DNA of 35,286 nt from an uncultured Lachnospiraceae bacterium (GTDB taxonomy: Bacteria; Bacillota; Clostridia; Lachnospirales; Lachnospiraceae): contig CAMWSU010000021.1 in the NCBI GenBank assembly GCA_947176965.1, forward strand, positions 1-35,286, in the 5' to 3' direction. The notes under the pieces were generated by a model. It was given only the letters and a program-made list of their open reading frames with translations. It was not told the DNA's origin and searched no databases. Of this stretch, positions 17,047 to 24,829 are shown in pieces. The position numbers and the translations under genes are program-made. Each line of letters begins with the position of its first letter. Position 1 is the stretch's first letter.

Positions 17047-18447
17047 TCACAAAGTCAAGTCCGGAAGACAGACAATTTTTTCCGGATTCAGAAGCGCCGC
17101 CTCCGACTCGTCGTGCGCCGTCATGATCAGAATCCTGCCCGCCTGATTTTTTAGGATAAACGCCGCCAGCTTCTTTTTGTTTTCCGTATCCAGACCGCGG
17201 AACGGCTCATCCAAAAGCAGCAGATCTCCCCCCGCAAGTACGGCACGCACAACCGCTGTCCGCCTCATCATGCCGCCGCTTAATTCCGCCGCAGTCTGAC
17301 CGGCTGCCCCGGCCGGAAGAAGGCTGTCTAAGCATTCCCGTATCCGTCCGGTCTCCTTCTCGTCACTGACCATGCGCACATTGGACTCCGCCGTCTCCGT
17401 CAAAAAAAGACAATCCTCCTGAAAGGCCGGGGAAATGCGGGGGATTGCCGAATCGTCCCGCTTTCGCTTCTTTTCCGTATCCGACTCATCCGGCATCACA
17501 AGTCCCATCAGCAGCTTGAGCCACGTCGTCTTGCCGCTTCCCGAACTGCCCACAAGCGCGATCCGCGCCCCGTTTTCAATCTTCATTTCCGGCAGATCGA
17601 CGACCTTCTTTCCCTGATAGGTTTTGCGCATGGCAGGAATCCTCATGCCCTGCGCATCCCGTACGGCATTCGCCCGTAAGCAGCTTTTCCCCCGTCCCGG
17701 AGCTGGCGGAATATGCATTGCAAGGAGTGCCCGCAGCAGACAGAGCATGATCTTTTCACACAAAAAGCTGAGCAGCACCACGACCAACGTCCAGGCAAAC
17801 ACGCCCGCCGTATCCAAATATACTTTGGACATATAAAGTCTCGTGCCGATCGCAAACTCGGGAATGCCGATCACTTCTGCCGCAATACCGGACTTAAAGC
17901 TCATACCGATCGTCACGCGCGCCGCGCTGAGCATATACGGTGCAAGCGCCGGGCGGTACACATACAGCAGCCGGTTGAGCCGCCGCATGCCGCACACACG
18001 GGCGAACGCAAGCTGCCCCTCATCCGTCTTTGCAAGTCCGGTGAGCATATGGATATAGAAATAAGGAAAGACAACGAGGAACGAGATCGGAATCGCCAGA
18101 TTTTTAGAGCCGCTCCAAATGAGCACCAAAATCACAAATGCCGCAACCGGAATGGACTTCATTGCCAAAATGACCGGCTCAAGCAGCCGCTCCAGTGCGC
18201 GGCAGAAAAACGCGTATGCCCCGACCGCAGCCCCCATGATCATGCCGAGCAGAAAGCCCGCCATGATGCGCATAAGCGAGCCTGCCGCGGAAGCATAAAA
18301 CGCAGTCTGCCCAAGCTCCTTCCCTATCCGCACGCACACGTAAAGCGGTCCTGCCAGCAATATGCGATTATCCACCCGGACGGCGATCACCTGCCATACG
18401 ATCAGCCAAAACAGGATCACCGCCGCACGGGAAAGTGTTTTTTTCAT
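17047..18447 (-). CDS. ABC transporter permease and ATPase fused in one protein
   Basis: 466 residues. Residues 1-245 form a binding-protein-dependent permease of the SsuC/TauC type with about six helices and an EAA-like loop near 191-201 (EVIGIPEFAIG). Residues about 268-466 are an ATPase: Walker A GSSGSGKT at 300-307, Q-loop in FQED near 342, signature LSGGM at 389-393, Walker B DLLLLDEP at 408-415. These are usually two genes (SsuC and SsuB). The ATPase is short (about 200 residues). The neighbour upstream encodes the matching substrate-binding lipoprotein, so the two genes make a complete importer for a small organic solute, possibly a sulfonate, pyrimidine or similar compound. Confidence 0.88.
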   Translation of the reverse strand: MKKTLSRAAVILFWLIVWQVIAVRVDNRILLAGPLYVCVRIGKELGQTAFYASAAGSLMRIMAGFLLGMIMGAAVGAYAFFCRALERLLEPVILAMKSIPVAAFVILVLIWSGSKNLAIPISFLVVFPYFYIHMLTGLAKTDEGQLAFARVCGMRRLNRLLYVYRPALAPYMLSAARVTIGMSFKSGIAAEVIGIPEFAIGTRLYMSKVYLDTAGVFAWTLVVVLLSFLCEKIMLCLLRALLAMHIPPAPGRGKSCLRANAVRDAQGMRIPAMRKTYQGKKVVDLPEMKIENGARIALVGSSGSGKTTWLKLLMGLVMPDESDTEKKRKRDDSAIPRISPAFQEDCLFLTETAESNVRMVSDEKETGRIRECLDSLLPAGAAGQTAAELSGGMMRRTAVVRAVLAGGDLLLLDEPFRGLDTENKKKLAAFILKNQAGRILIMTAHDESEAALLNPEKIVCLPDLTL

Positions 18448-18480
18448 AAGATCCTTATGCCTTTCTGGATTCTCCCGCCT

Positions 18481-19476
18481 CTATGGGATATAGTAAAATG
18501 CATCCGTCGGAACGCCGCCTCCGATAAAAGAAGCGTCGTAGCCCTCAAGCACAGCCAGATAGCCCGACAGCGCCGCCTTCATTTCTTCTCCCGTAAGACA
18601 GGTAATATTACAGTACGGCAGCGCTTTTTCAGCGATCGCCGCCTTCTCCACAATGCCGAAATGCTCCACGAGCGCGGCCGCCTCCGCTACATTCGCATTG
18701 GCATAATCCGCCGACTCTTTATGCTCCTCCAAAAATGCCGCAACCGCGTCGGGATGCTCCGCTAAAAAATCATTTCGCACAAGCGTCACACCCGTGACGA
18801 GCATACCGTCTGCTTCGCCCTGCACCGCGTCCCACTCCGCCGTCATGTCAAGCACCCGTACAATGTCTGGATTCTGCGTGGAAAGCGCCGTCACATAGGG
18901 CTGCGGCAGAAGTCCGACCGCGTCGGGATGCTCTGCCAGATATGCCGCAACCTCCGTAGCCTCCGATTTATATTCCAGCGTCACGTCCGAAAGATCAATC
19001 CCGTTTTCGGCAAGCAGATATTGCAGCACAAAGTCGGGTGTTGTTCCCATGCCCGTCAAATAGATCGTCCGTCCCTTTAAGTCCTCCATCTTTGAAATGG
19101 TATTGTCCGCCGACACCAGATAAAGCACGCCTAGCGTATTAATGTCAATAACTGACACGCCGCCGTCCGTCTTATGATACAGCACCGAAGCAACATTCGC
19201 GGGAACAAGCACCAGATCAAGTTCCCCGGAAATCACCCGAGGCAGCAGCATATCCGCCGTTGCCTCCATCGTAAAGGTATACTCATTTTTTGCAAGCCCC
19301 TGCTCCTGCCTGTCCATCAGCCATACAAGTCCCATGGAAGTCGGACCCTTTAAGGAGCCGACGCGAATTTCGACCGGTTCAGTCGAGACTCCGCCATCCT
19401 CTTTCGCTTTGCCGCATCCGGTCAATGTCCCGATCAAAAGTAATCCTGTTAACAGCCACGTCATCCATTTTTTCAT
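18481..19476 (-). CDS. SsuA/THI5-like substrate-binding lipoprotein of ABC importer
   Basis: 331 residues with an N-terminal signal and lipobox LTGC (Cys21), so anchored on the outer face of the membrane. The mature part has features of the NMT1/THI5/SsuA fold: EIRVGSLKGPTSMGL near the start, then SGELDLVLVPANVA, then LKGRTIYLTGMGTTPDFVLQYLL. Families with this fold bind sulfonates, nitrate, thiamine precursors or pyrimidine precursors. The ligand cannot be read. It lies 33 bases before the fused permease-ATPase gene and is transcribed from a near-consensus promoter at 19539-19567. Confidence 0.88.
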   Translation of the reverse strand: MKKWMTWLLTGLLLIGTLTGCGKAKEDGGVSTEPVEIRVGSLKGPTSMGLVWLMDRQEQGLAKNEYTFTMEATADMLLPRVISGELDLVLVPANVASVLYHKTDGGVSVIDINTLGVLYLVSADNTISKMEDLKGRTIYLTGMGTTPDFVLQYLLAENGIDLSDVTLEYKSEATEVAAYLAEHPDAVGLLPQPYVTALSTQNPDIVRVLDMTAEWDAVQGEADGMLVTGVTLVRNDFLAEHPDAVAAFLEEHKESADYANANVAEAAALVEHFGIVEKAAIAEKALPYCNITCLTGEEMKAALSGYLAVLEGYDASFIGGGVPTDAFYYIP

Positions 19477-19538
19477 TTTCTTTCTCCTCTTGTCAGAGCG
19501 GCTTTTTTAGTCGTCTGTTTTTTGATACATCCGACACA

Positions 19539-19567
19539 ATTATACTCACTTTATGTTCTTATGACAA
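19539..19567 (-). promoter_or_regulatory. sigma-A-type promoter of the ABC importer operon
   Basis: On the reverse strand TTGTCA (19562-19567) and TATAAT (19539-19544) are 17 bases apart. The start codon of the binding protein at 19476 lies about 60 bases downstream with an AGGAG site. No riboswitch-like fold was recognised in this short leader. Confidence 0.75.
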
Positions 19568-19590
19568 GCTTTGATCTGGTAAACGCAAAA

Positions 19591-19614
19591 GGCGCCTCGA
19601 ATATTCGAGGCGCC
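19591..19614 (-). terminator. terminator of the spore protein gene
   Basis: A perfect 24-base palindrome: GGCGCCTCGA (19591-19600), loop ATAT, TCGAGGCGCC (19605-19614). On the reverse strand it is followed by TTTTGCGTTT. It lies about 45 bases past the spore protein stop. Confidence 0.85.
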
Positions 19615-19659
19615 CGGATCATTCCATGTGCATAATGCTATCGCGGATCAAAGCGAACC

Positions 19660-19857
19660 TTATTTCATGGACTCTTCCTGCTTCTTGATCATACGTCTTA
19701 CCATCTCACCGCCGATAGAACCAGCCTCCTTGGATGTTAAGTCGCCGTTATAACCTTCCTTCAGGTTGACACCTAACTCAGAAGCAACCTCCGTTTTGAA
19801 ACGGTCCATAGCTGCCTTAGCCTCAGGTACTTCCATCTTAGACTTGCTGTTTGCCAT
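19660..19857 (-). CDS. alpha/beta-type small acid-soluble spore protein
   Basis: 65 residues from the ATG at 19857, with GGAGGTG about seven bases upstream. The sequence KTEVASELGVNL matches the germination-protease cleavage region of alpha/beta SASPs, and IGGEMVRRMIKKQEE matches the conserved C-terminal DNA-binding helix. These proteins coat spore DNA and protect it from UV and heat. It shows that the organism makes, or recently made, endospores. The gene is monocistronic, with a putative sigma-G promoter at 19991-20019 and a strong terminator after it. Its 5' leader is unusually structured. Confidence 0.95.
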   Translation of the reverse strand: MANSKSKMEVPEAKAAMDRFKTEVASELGVNLKEGYNGDLTSKEAGSIGGEMVRRMIKKQEESMK

Positions 19858-19894
19858 TGTTTTCACCTCCAACTTTTTCTTTTTTCCCCCAACG

Positions 19895-19954
19895 GGTTCT
19901 CTATTTTCAGATAAGTGATACTCTCACTTATCCGAACGTTTCTTTTTGAGAACC
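19895..19954 (-). promoter_or_regulatory. structured 5' leader of the spore protein mRNA
   Basis: A perfect 9-bp hairpin, GATAAGTGA (19910-19918) with TCACTTATC (19924-19932), is nested within an outer pair GGTTCTC (19895-19901) with GAGAACC (19948-19954). It lies between the putative sigma-G promoter and the ribosome binding site. On the reverse strand no U-tract follows, so it is not a normal terminator; mRNA stabilisation is more likely. Confidence 0.6.
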
Positions 19955-19990
19955 GACATCAAAGTGTTTTTGTATCGCTTATCTTGGTGT

Positions 19991-20019
19991 TAGTATGAAC
20001 TCGGGCGAAAAAAATATGT
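19991..20019 (-). promoter_or_regulatory. putative sigma-G promoter of the spore protein gene
   Basis: On the reverse strand CATACTA (19991-19997) matches the sigma-G/F -10 form CATWMTA exactly. ACATA (20015-20019), 17 bases upstream, is one base from the -35 form. Forespore promoters of this type normally drive SASP genes. Confidence 0.6.
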
Positions 20020-20046
20020 TGGAAATTTTTAGTCTCAATTTTTATT

Positions 20047-20119
20047 AAGGAAACGCCGATAAAAGCGTTTCCTTTGCTCTCAGCACGCCTTCTGCCTGCC
20101 GCGATGCTCAGCGTTTCTC
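20047..20119 (-). repeat. dispersed palindromic repeat, family A copy 2 (overlaps degV stop)
   Basis: A perfect 10-bp hairpin, AAGGAAACGC (20047-20056) with GCGTTTCCTT (20065-20074), matches the end hairpin of copy 1 in 22 of 24 bases when read on the reverse strand. The other end (GAGAAACGCTGA on the reverse strand) supplies the last codons and the TGA of the DegV gene at 20108-20110. This copy is more diverged than copies 1 and 3. Confidence 0.55.
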
Positions 20120-20977
20120 TCCCAAAAACAGCAGTCCGATCGTTCCCGGACCGGAGTGCGCGCCGATGCTCGGTCCGATCTGCCCTACATGCACGTCTTC
20201 AAAACCAAAACGTTCCTTCATCATCTGCGCTATCGCATTTGCGTCCTCTTCGCAGTCCCCGTGAATGACCGAGGGCATGATCTGCTGATCCTTAAAAGAA
20301 CCAAGCTGCTCCGCCATGTGATCAAGCAGCACCGCCAGCGATTTCTTGCGTCCTCTGACTTTTTCAAGCGGCACAAGCTTTCCCTCGTCATTGATGTGCA
20401 GGATCGGCTTAATATTGATCATGCCGCCGAGAACTGCAGAGGATTTGCTCAATCGTCCGCCCCGGTAGAGATACTGCAAATCTTCCACAGTAAAAAGAGC
20501 GCACAGATATTTGACATGCTCTTTGATCCAGTCCGCCGTCTCGTCAAGGGTTTTTCCTTCCCCGCGCATGGCGACCGCTTTTTTTATCATCATCGCCTCG
20601 CACGCAGATGCCGACAGCGTATCGATCACCACAATCTTCATTTCGGGATGCGCTTCCATCACTTCATCCGCGCCGTTTTTGATATTGTTGATGCCCGAGC
20701 TTAATGCGGAGGAAAAGCTGATAAACAAAATATCCTTTCCCTCTCCCGCGATCTTCTCAAAGCGATCCAAGATCACTGCCGGATTGCTCGCCATCGTTCC
20801 CGCCTTTTTCCCTGCGCGCATCTCCTCATAAAACTCGTGCGGCGTCAGCTCCTTTTCCTCACCGTACATCTCATCATCCAGCGTATAATAGTGCGGGATG
20901 ACGCAGATGTCATGCTCTTTTACGAACGCGCTGTCCAAATCCGCGTTGCTCTCTGTTGCAATCACATAGTCTCTCAT
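20108..20977 (-). CDS. DegV family fatty-acid-binding protein
   Basis: 289 residues from the ATG at 20977; earlier in-frame starts sit too close to AAAGGA. The sequence shows the DegV pattern: YVIATESNADLD at the start, ISFSSALSSGINNI near residue 90, VVIDTLSASACEAMM near 115, and GPSIGAHSGPGTIGLLF near the C-terminus. DegV proteins bind fatty acids and deliver them for phosphorylation by FakA; no fakA is present in this window. The gene is preceded by a terminator hairpin at 21017-21038. Its last codons lie in a dispersed repeat. Confidence 0.92.
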   Translation of the reverse strand: MRDYVIATESNADLDSAFVKEHDICVIPHYYTLDDEMYGEEKELTPHEFYEEMRAGKKAGTMASNPAVILDRFEKIAGEGKDILFISFSSALSSGINNIKNGADEVMEAHPEMKIVVIDTLSASACEAMMIKKAVAMRGEGKTLDETADWIKEHVKYLCALFTVEDLQYLYRGGRLSKSSAVLGGMINIKPILHINDEGKLVPLEKVRGRKKSLAVLLDHMAEQLGSFKDQQIMPSVIHGDCEEDANAIAQMMKERFGFEDVHVGQIGPSIGAHSGPGTIGLLFLGEKR

Positions 20978-21016
20978 TGTTTTTACCATTCCTTTCCGAT
21001 GTATCAATTATTCAAA

Positions 21017-21038
21017 AAGAATCGCGAGAGCGATTCTT
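21017..21038 (-). terminator. terminator between metal-exporter-like gene and degV
   Basis: AAGAATCGC (21017-21025) and GCGATTCTT (21030-21038) form a perfect 9-bp stem with a GAGA loop on the plus strand. On the reverse strand it is followed by TTTGAAT, giving a run of T from the stem into the tail. It separates the transcript from 21983 from degV. Confidence 0.65.
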
Positions 21039-21040
21039 CG

Positions 21041-21126
21041 GTGTGAGAAAGGTTTCGCTTAAGCGAAACCGTAGAAAATCTTCGCGAAACGGCCTCTGCC
21101 GTGAGCGTTAGATTTTCTTCTCACAC
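21041..21126 (-). repeat. nested multi-hairpin (cloverleaf-like) element
   Basis: An outer stem pairs GTGTGAGAA (21041-21049) with TTCTCACAC (21118-21126). Inside it are a perfect palindrome GGTTTCGCTTAAGCGAAACC (21051-21070) and a second arm GAAAATCT (21074-21081) with AGATTTTC (21110-21117), which itself encloses ACGGC (21089-21093) and GCCGT (21098-21102). All pairs are exact. The last base touches the stop codon of the metal-exporter-like gene. It shares GTGAGCGTTAG with the element at 16942-17036. It is transcribed as the 3' part of the upstream mRNA. Confidence 0.75.
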
Positions 21127-21983
21127 TAGATCCATCCCAGCGCGCTGACAAGCATTCCTGCCGTCACACCGGTGATATATAATAATGAAATGATCCACAC
21201 ATTTTCTTTTAGGTGATGATTCGTCCTGCACAATACCAGAATGCCGACACCCGCGGACACAAACAGCCCCGCCATCATCGCGCCGCCGCCCATCGCGCCC
21301 TGCACATAAAGCTGCGTTAAGACAACCGACGCTGCACAGTTCGGGATGAGCCCCACCAGACCGGCAAGCAGCTCGCCGAGTACCGGTCTGTTTAAGATCA
21401 GACCGGAGAGCGTATCCTCGCCGACTACATGAATGAGTATGCCAAGCACAAGCGTCACGGCAAAAATAAAAGCGATCATTTGGAGCGTATGCACAAGCGC
21501 CGAATACAAAATACCTTTTTCACAGTGACAATGGTCATGCTCGCACAGATCATGAATGTGCAGCCCGTCCCCGCCCGTGTAATTTTTTCGTACTGCGGCA
21601 TCAACCAGCAGACCAATCAGTATGCCGAGTCCCGCCTTTAACGCGACGATCTTGACAATGACGGCTGCGGAAAGTCCGTTCGCGGTTTCTGAAAACAAAA
21701 TCGGCAGCATCTCATCCGAGGTGGATAAAAATACAGCGAGCAGCGTCCCGACCGTGATGACGCGCCCTGCATAAAGATTGGCTGCGGCCGCCGAAAATCC
21801 GCACTGTGGAAGAATACCGAGCACACCGCCGACCACCGGACCGAACCTGCCGCTTTTCCTGATCATGCGAACGGTCCTCGCGCTCTCCCTGCTCTCGAGC
21901 CATTCCATCGCAAGATAGGCAAGGAACAAAAAGGGCAGGATTTTTATGCTGTCGATCACAGCATCCAACAATACGTCTAACAT
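21126..21983 (-). CDS. putative metal-exporter-like membrane protein (ArsP_2/arsenic efflux family)
   Basis: 285 residues with about eight to ten membrane helices. Two halves show a related motif: GILPQCGFSAAAANLYAGR near residue 55 and GLIPNCAASVVLTQLYVQG near 210, each with P-x-C, suggesting an internal duplication with inverted topology. Between them lies a short loop rich in His and Cys (HIHDLCEHDHCHCEKG), a likely metal-binding site. I place it in the putative heavy-metal exporter family annotated ArsP_2 or manganese transporter. The metal is not known. It is 41 bases downstream of the DJ-1 gene and may be co-transcribed with it. Confidence 0.78.
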   Translation of the reverse strand: MLDVLLDAVIDSIKILPFLFLAYLAMEWLESRESARTVRMIRKSGRFGPVVGGVLGILPQCGFSAAAANLYAGRVITVGTLLAVFLSTSDEMLPILFSETANGLSAAVIVKIVALKAGLGILIGLLVDAAVRKNYTGGDGLHIHDLCEHDHCHCEKGILYSALVHTLQMIAFIFAVTLVLGILIHVVGEDTLSGLILNRPVLGELLAGLVGLIPNCAASVVLTQLYVQGAMGGGAMMAGLFVSAGVGILVLCRTNHHLKENVWIISLLYITGVTAGMLVSALGWI

Positions 21984-22024
21984 AAAGCTCCTTTTAAAAG
22001 AATCATGATTAGGAATCTTACACC

Positions 22025-22591
22025 TTATCGCTGTTCATACACGATTCCTACTTTGATCTGCTGCGCGGTCTGACTGTCTGCAAGGCGCTCCACGATCGCC
22101 AGTCCAAACGGGATCGCACAGCCCATGCCGCGCGCCATGATCATGTGTCCGCTCACCGTAACCTCATTGTGATTCACGCGTGCGCCGCCCTCCGCAAGAT
22201 GCTCCTCGAAAGTCGGATAAGAGCATGCGTCCTTTCCTTTCAGATATCCCCTGTGGGCAAAAATGCTCGGCGCCGCGCAGATCGCGGCAATGTCCCTGCC
22301 CGCCTCATTCCACTCATCGAAACGCGCCATCAGCGGCTCAAACGCTTCCAAATTTTTGGTTCCCGGCATACCGCCCGGTAAAATAAGCATGGACGCCGCG
22401 GAAAAATCCGCTTCTTCATATAGCTGATCCGCCGTCACAGTCACATTGTGGGAGCTTGTCACTTCCTTTTTTCCCATGATGGAAACCGTCTTGACCGGAA
22501 CGTCCGCGCGCCTTAATAAGTCCACGACCGTCAGCGCTTCAATGATCTCAAACCCATCCGCCAAAAATAGTAATGCTGCCTGCTTTCCCAT
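22025..22591 (-). CDS. DJ-1/PfpI (YajL/ThiJ-like) family protein
   Basis: 188 residues, the typical length. Glu15 in GFEIIE and the nucleophile Cys105 in AAICAAPSIFAHRG match the DJ-1 active site. LPGGMPGTKNL near residue 71 is the family's glycine-rich loop. Bacterial members act as chaperones or protein/nucleotide deglycases, a disputed activity, and are often mislabelled as thiazole-phosphate synthesis enzymes. AAGGAGAAA precedes the start. The metal-exporter-like gene follows, so a stress role for both is possible. Confidence 0.93.
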   Translation of the reverse strand: MGKQAALLFLADGFEIIEALTVVDLLRRADVPVKTVSIMGKKEVTSSHNVTVTADQLYEEADFSAASMLILPGGMPGTKNLEAFEPLMARFDEWNEAGRDIAAICAAPSIFAHRGYLKGKDACSYPTFEEHLAEGGARVNHNEVTVSGHMIMARGMGCAIPFGLAIVERLADSQTAQQIKVGIVYEQR

Positions 22592-22731
22592 CCGAATTTC
22601 TCCTTTATTTTTTATGAACTTATCCGATCAGGGCGTTCAATCCCTGTCGTCTGGCATACAATCACCAACTCATCTATTGTAATATGAAATAAGAAAAAAA
22701 GCAATCAATTGAAATCGGAACCCGGTCGAAG

Positions 22732-23421
22732 TCAGACAAAATCCATCAGTTCCGTCAGCGAGCGAATCTCCCGTTTCTGCCCATATTCTTTCACGGTTCC
22801 CTTTCTGTTAATCAGAACCGGATAAGCGCCTGCGCGAATCCCGCAGATCATATCCTTTTCTTCATCCCCGACAAACACGATGTCCGATAGGGCAATCTGC
22901 ATGGTTTCACTTAACATCTGCAAGCCTTTGGCACATGGCTTCCGAACACCTGTGTCATTCGAGGTAAAGGGATAGTCCATATACTTTCTCAGGTCAGACA
23001 AGTCTTCCAGCGCATACCTGTTATCCATGCCGTACGGCACGTCGGAAAGCGTGCCCAGCACGATTCCGCTGTTCGACAACATTTTTAATGCTTCCTCCGC
23101 TTCCGGAAACGGAGCGCAATCCTGCCGGAAATATGAATAAAAGCATTCCTTTACCCGTTCCATATCCGCCATCGGCACATCCATGCCGCTCAGAATCTCG
23201 GTAAAAATGTGCGTAGAAGATATCTCTTCTTCTCTCGGATGAATTCTTGTGTTGTATTTTGTCAGCACGCCGCCTGCATGCTCATATTGCTGCTCCGTAA
23301 AATGGTATCCGTATTTGTCTGCGATATGTTCAAACGCCGGACGATACAATTTTGACCAATTTAACGGATTCCGGTATTCGATGAGCGTATGACCAATATC
23401 AAATATGACTGCCTTAAACAT
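22732..23421 (-). CDS. HAD superfamily hydrolase
   Basis: 229 residues. Motif I is VIFDIGHTLIEY: the nucleophile Asp8 is present but the usual second Asp (DxD) is Gly10. Motif II is probably LGTLSD near residue 120, motif III the Lys in VRKPCAKG near 160, and motif IV VFVGDEEKDMICG near 190. An alpha-helical cap sits between motifs I and II. Such enzymes are cytosolic phosphatases or related hydrolases. The missing second Asp, which acts as general acid/base in phosphatases, is seen in some HAD subfamilies and argues for caution about phosphatase activity. It follows the AlbA_2 regulator gene by 32 bases. Confidence 0.9.
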   Translation of the reverse strand: MFKAVIFDIGHTLIEYRNPLNWSKLYRPAFEHIADKYGYHFTEQQYEHAGGVLTKYNTRIHPREEEISSTHIFTEILSGMDVPMADMERVKECFYSYFRQDCAPFPEAEEALKMLSNSGIVLGTLSDVPYGMDNRYALEDLSDLRKYMDYPFTSNDTGVRKPCAKGLQMLSETMQIALSDIVFVGDEEKDMICGIRAGAYPVLINRKGTVKEYGQKREIRSLTELMDFV

Positions 23422-23453
23422 GGCGCACCTCCGATTGTGTCTATTATGGATCG

Positions 23454-24767
23454 CTAATTGGACTGTTGATCAGGCAGAACGTACTTACTGCTCCTTCCTT
23501 TGCCACGCTGTACAAGCAATCCTTTTTCCACCACCCTTCTCAGCAAGCGTGATGCCGAGGAAGCGCTGATTTCCAGCTGCGCCTCCACATTTATTCTGGT
23601 AATCTCACCATTCTTTTTCACAAAATCAATCACCCGCTCTTCTTCTCCAGCAACCGGGTTCGGTTTTTTGAGTTCCGCACCATAATTCATATTCGGCAAT
23701 GTAATCTTGAATGCATTATTTGTTGTTTCGATCATCGGTGTCTTACCGGTATTCTCATAGGCCTTCAGAATCTTACGGATTCCGGTACCATATGCTTCGA
23801 TCAGCTCTAAGCGATAAAATACGTTCGCCAAGCTCTGGTTCCGGCACACGGACAACCCGACCATCACATCTTCCAACTCGATCCCCGGATACAGACCGCC
23901 GACCGAAACAAATTCCATACGATCAGCATAGATACTGATCAGGGCACTGGCACTGAAACCATAATCACGGTGCACTAATACATTCAGCAGTGCCTCGCGT
24001 ACGGCAACTTCCGGGTAATCTCTGGTATCAATACGCCGCAACTTATCAAAAATCGCACGGGTCTGATTCCGCAAATCGATATAAGAATATACGTCATTTA
24101 ACTGTTGCATCAGGGAGCCTGTAAACTCATGCCGGTCCTTAAAAATATTCTGATCGGTGTCCTGAAAAACCGCAACCTTGATCGTGTGCATACATTGATC
24201 GGATAAAAGCAAGGCAAGATTCGTATAAATGCCATCAGAATTCAGCATCTTTAATGTCTGCATCTGCTTCGCTCCAAACGGAATCTCCCTTACTAAAAAT
24301 TCTTTCTCTATTGCCCGGAATGTCAATTCCTGATTCAGGGCGCGCATTTTCTCAAAACGTTCACCATCCGTTTCCTTAATCATATGCCGGATCATCGTAT
24401 CCGTTGCAGGCACCGATGAATATCCCTGCCGCACATATACGCCTTCCGGCCGAAGTCCTTTTTTAGCGATATAATATGGTCTATTTGTTCCTCTTTGAAT
24501 GTCTATTGCAACAATATGTTTTCCTTCAACCTCCAATGTTTCATAGTGGAGAAACATGGTTAAATCCGGTTTGATTGCATCACGTATCATATTGCTGACT
24601 TGCAGAACAGTTTCATCTGTATTTTGTATACCCGTTACCGTTCCGTCATCCTGAATTCCGATATACAATTTTCCACCATCACAGTTTGCAAAAGCGATCA
24701 CCTCTTTTTTGATATCATCAACAACGATTGCTTTTAACTCAACATTTTCGCTTTCATGAAAGTTCAT
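23454..24767 (-). CDS. AlbA_2/Schlafen-type ATP-binding transcriptional regulator
   Basis: 437 residues. The N-terminal AlbA_2 domain begins ESENVELKAIVVDDIKKEVIAFANC and continues GGKLYIGIQDDGTVTGI. A GHKL-like ATP-binding segment contains EALLNVLVHRDY near residue 255 and GTGIRKILKAYENT near 345. The C-terminus (about 380-437) is a winged helix (INVEAQLEISASSASRLLRRVVEKGLL). Such proteins are often annotated as predicted transcriptional regulators. The start at 24767 follows GGGGGA at eight bases. The gene sits behind a near-perfect promoter overlapped by a tandem/inverted operator, which points to autoregulation. The HAD gene is co-transcribed. Confidence 0.92.
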   Translation of the reverse strand: MNFHESENVELKAIVVDDIKKEVIAFANCDGGKLYIGIQDDGTVTGIQNTDETVLQVSNMIRDAIKPDLTMFLHYETLEVEGKHIVAIDIQRGTNRPYYIAKKGLRPEGVYVRQGYSSVPATDTMIRHMIKETDGERFEKMRALNQELTFRAIEKEFLVREIPFGAKQMQTLKMLNSDGIYTNLALLLSDQCMHTIKVAVFQDTDQNIFKDRHEFTGSLMQQLNDVYSYIDLRNQTRAIFDKLRRIDTRDYPEVAVREALLNVLVHRDYGFSASALISIYADRMEFVSVGGLYPGIELEDVMVGLSVCRNQSLANVFYRLELIEAYGTGIRKILKAYENTGKTPMIETTNNAFKITLPNMNYGAELKKPNPVAGEEERVIDFVKKNGEITRINVEAQLEISASSASRLLRRVVEKGLLVQRGKGRSSKYVLPDQQSN

Positions 24768-24800
24768 ACCGCATGTCCCCCATACACCTTTTCAAGTCAC

Positions 24801-24829
24801 ATTATAGTCAATCTCGTCAATCTCGTCAA
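24801..24829 (-). promoter_or_regulatory. near-consensus sigma-A promoter of the AlbA_2 regulator operon
   Basis: On the reverse strand TTGACG (24824-24829) and TATAAT (24801-24806) are separated by exactly 17 bases, eleven of twelve consensus bases. The start codon is about 34 bases after the -10 box. The -35 box and the spacer are made of the same 9-mer repeat that forms the operator. Confidence 0.85.

Noticed and set aside
17713-18765. Long plus-strand frame opposite the fused ABC protein
   Set aside because: Rich in His, Arg and Gln as expected of an antisense frame in GC-rich coding DNA; the minus-strand protein shows all ABC motifs.
19477-19538. TPP or other riboswitch before the ABC importer
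   Set aside because: The leader is only about 60 bases and no conserved riboswitch core could be seen.
21041-21126. Cloverleaf considered as tRNA or tmRNA
   Set aside because: No T-loop sequence, anticodon arm size or CCA-like end; the stems have wrong lengths.
22025-22591. Thiazole monophosphate biosynthesis gene (ThiJ) label
   Set aside because: The protein is a plain DJ-1/PfpI member with Cys105 and Glu15; the thiamine label is historical and no thiamine genes are near.
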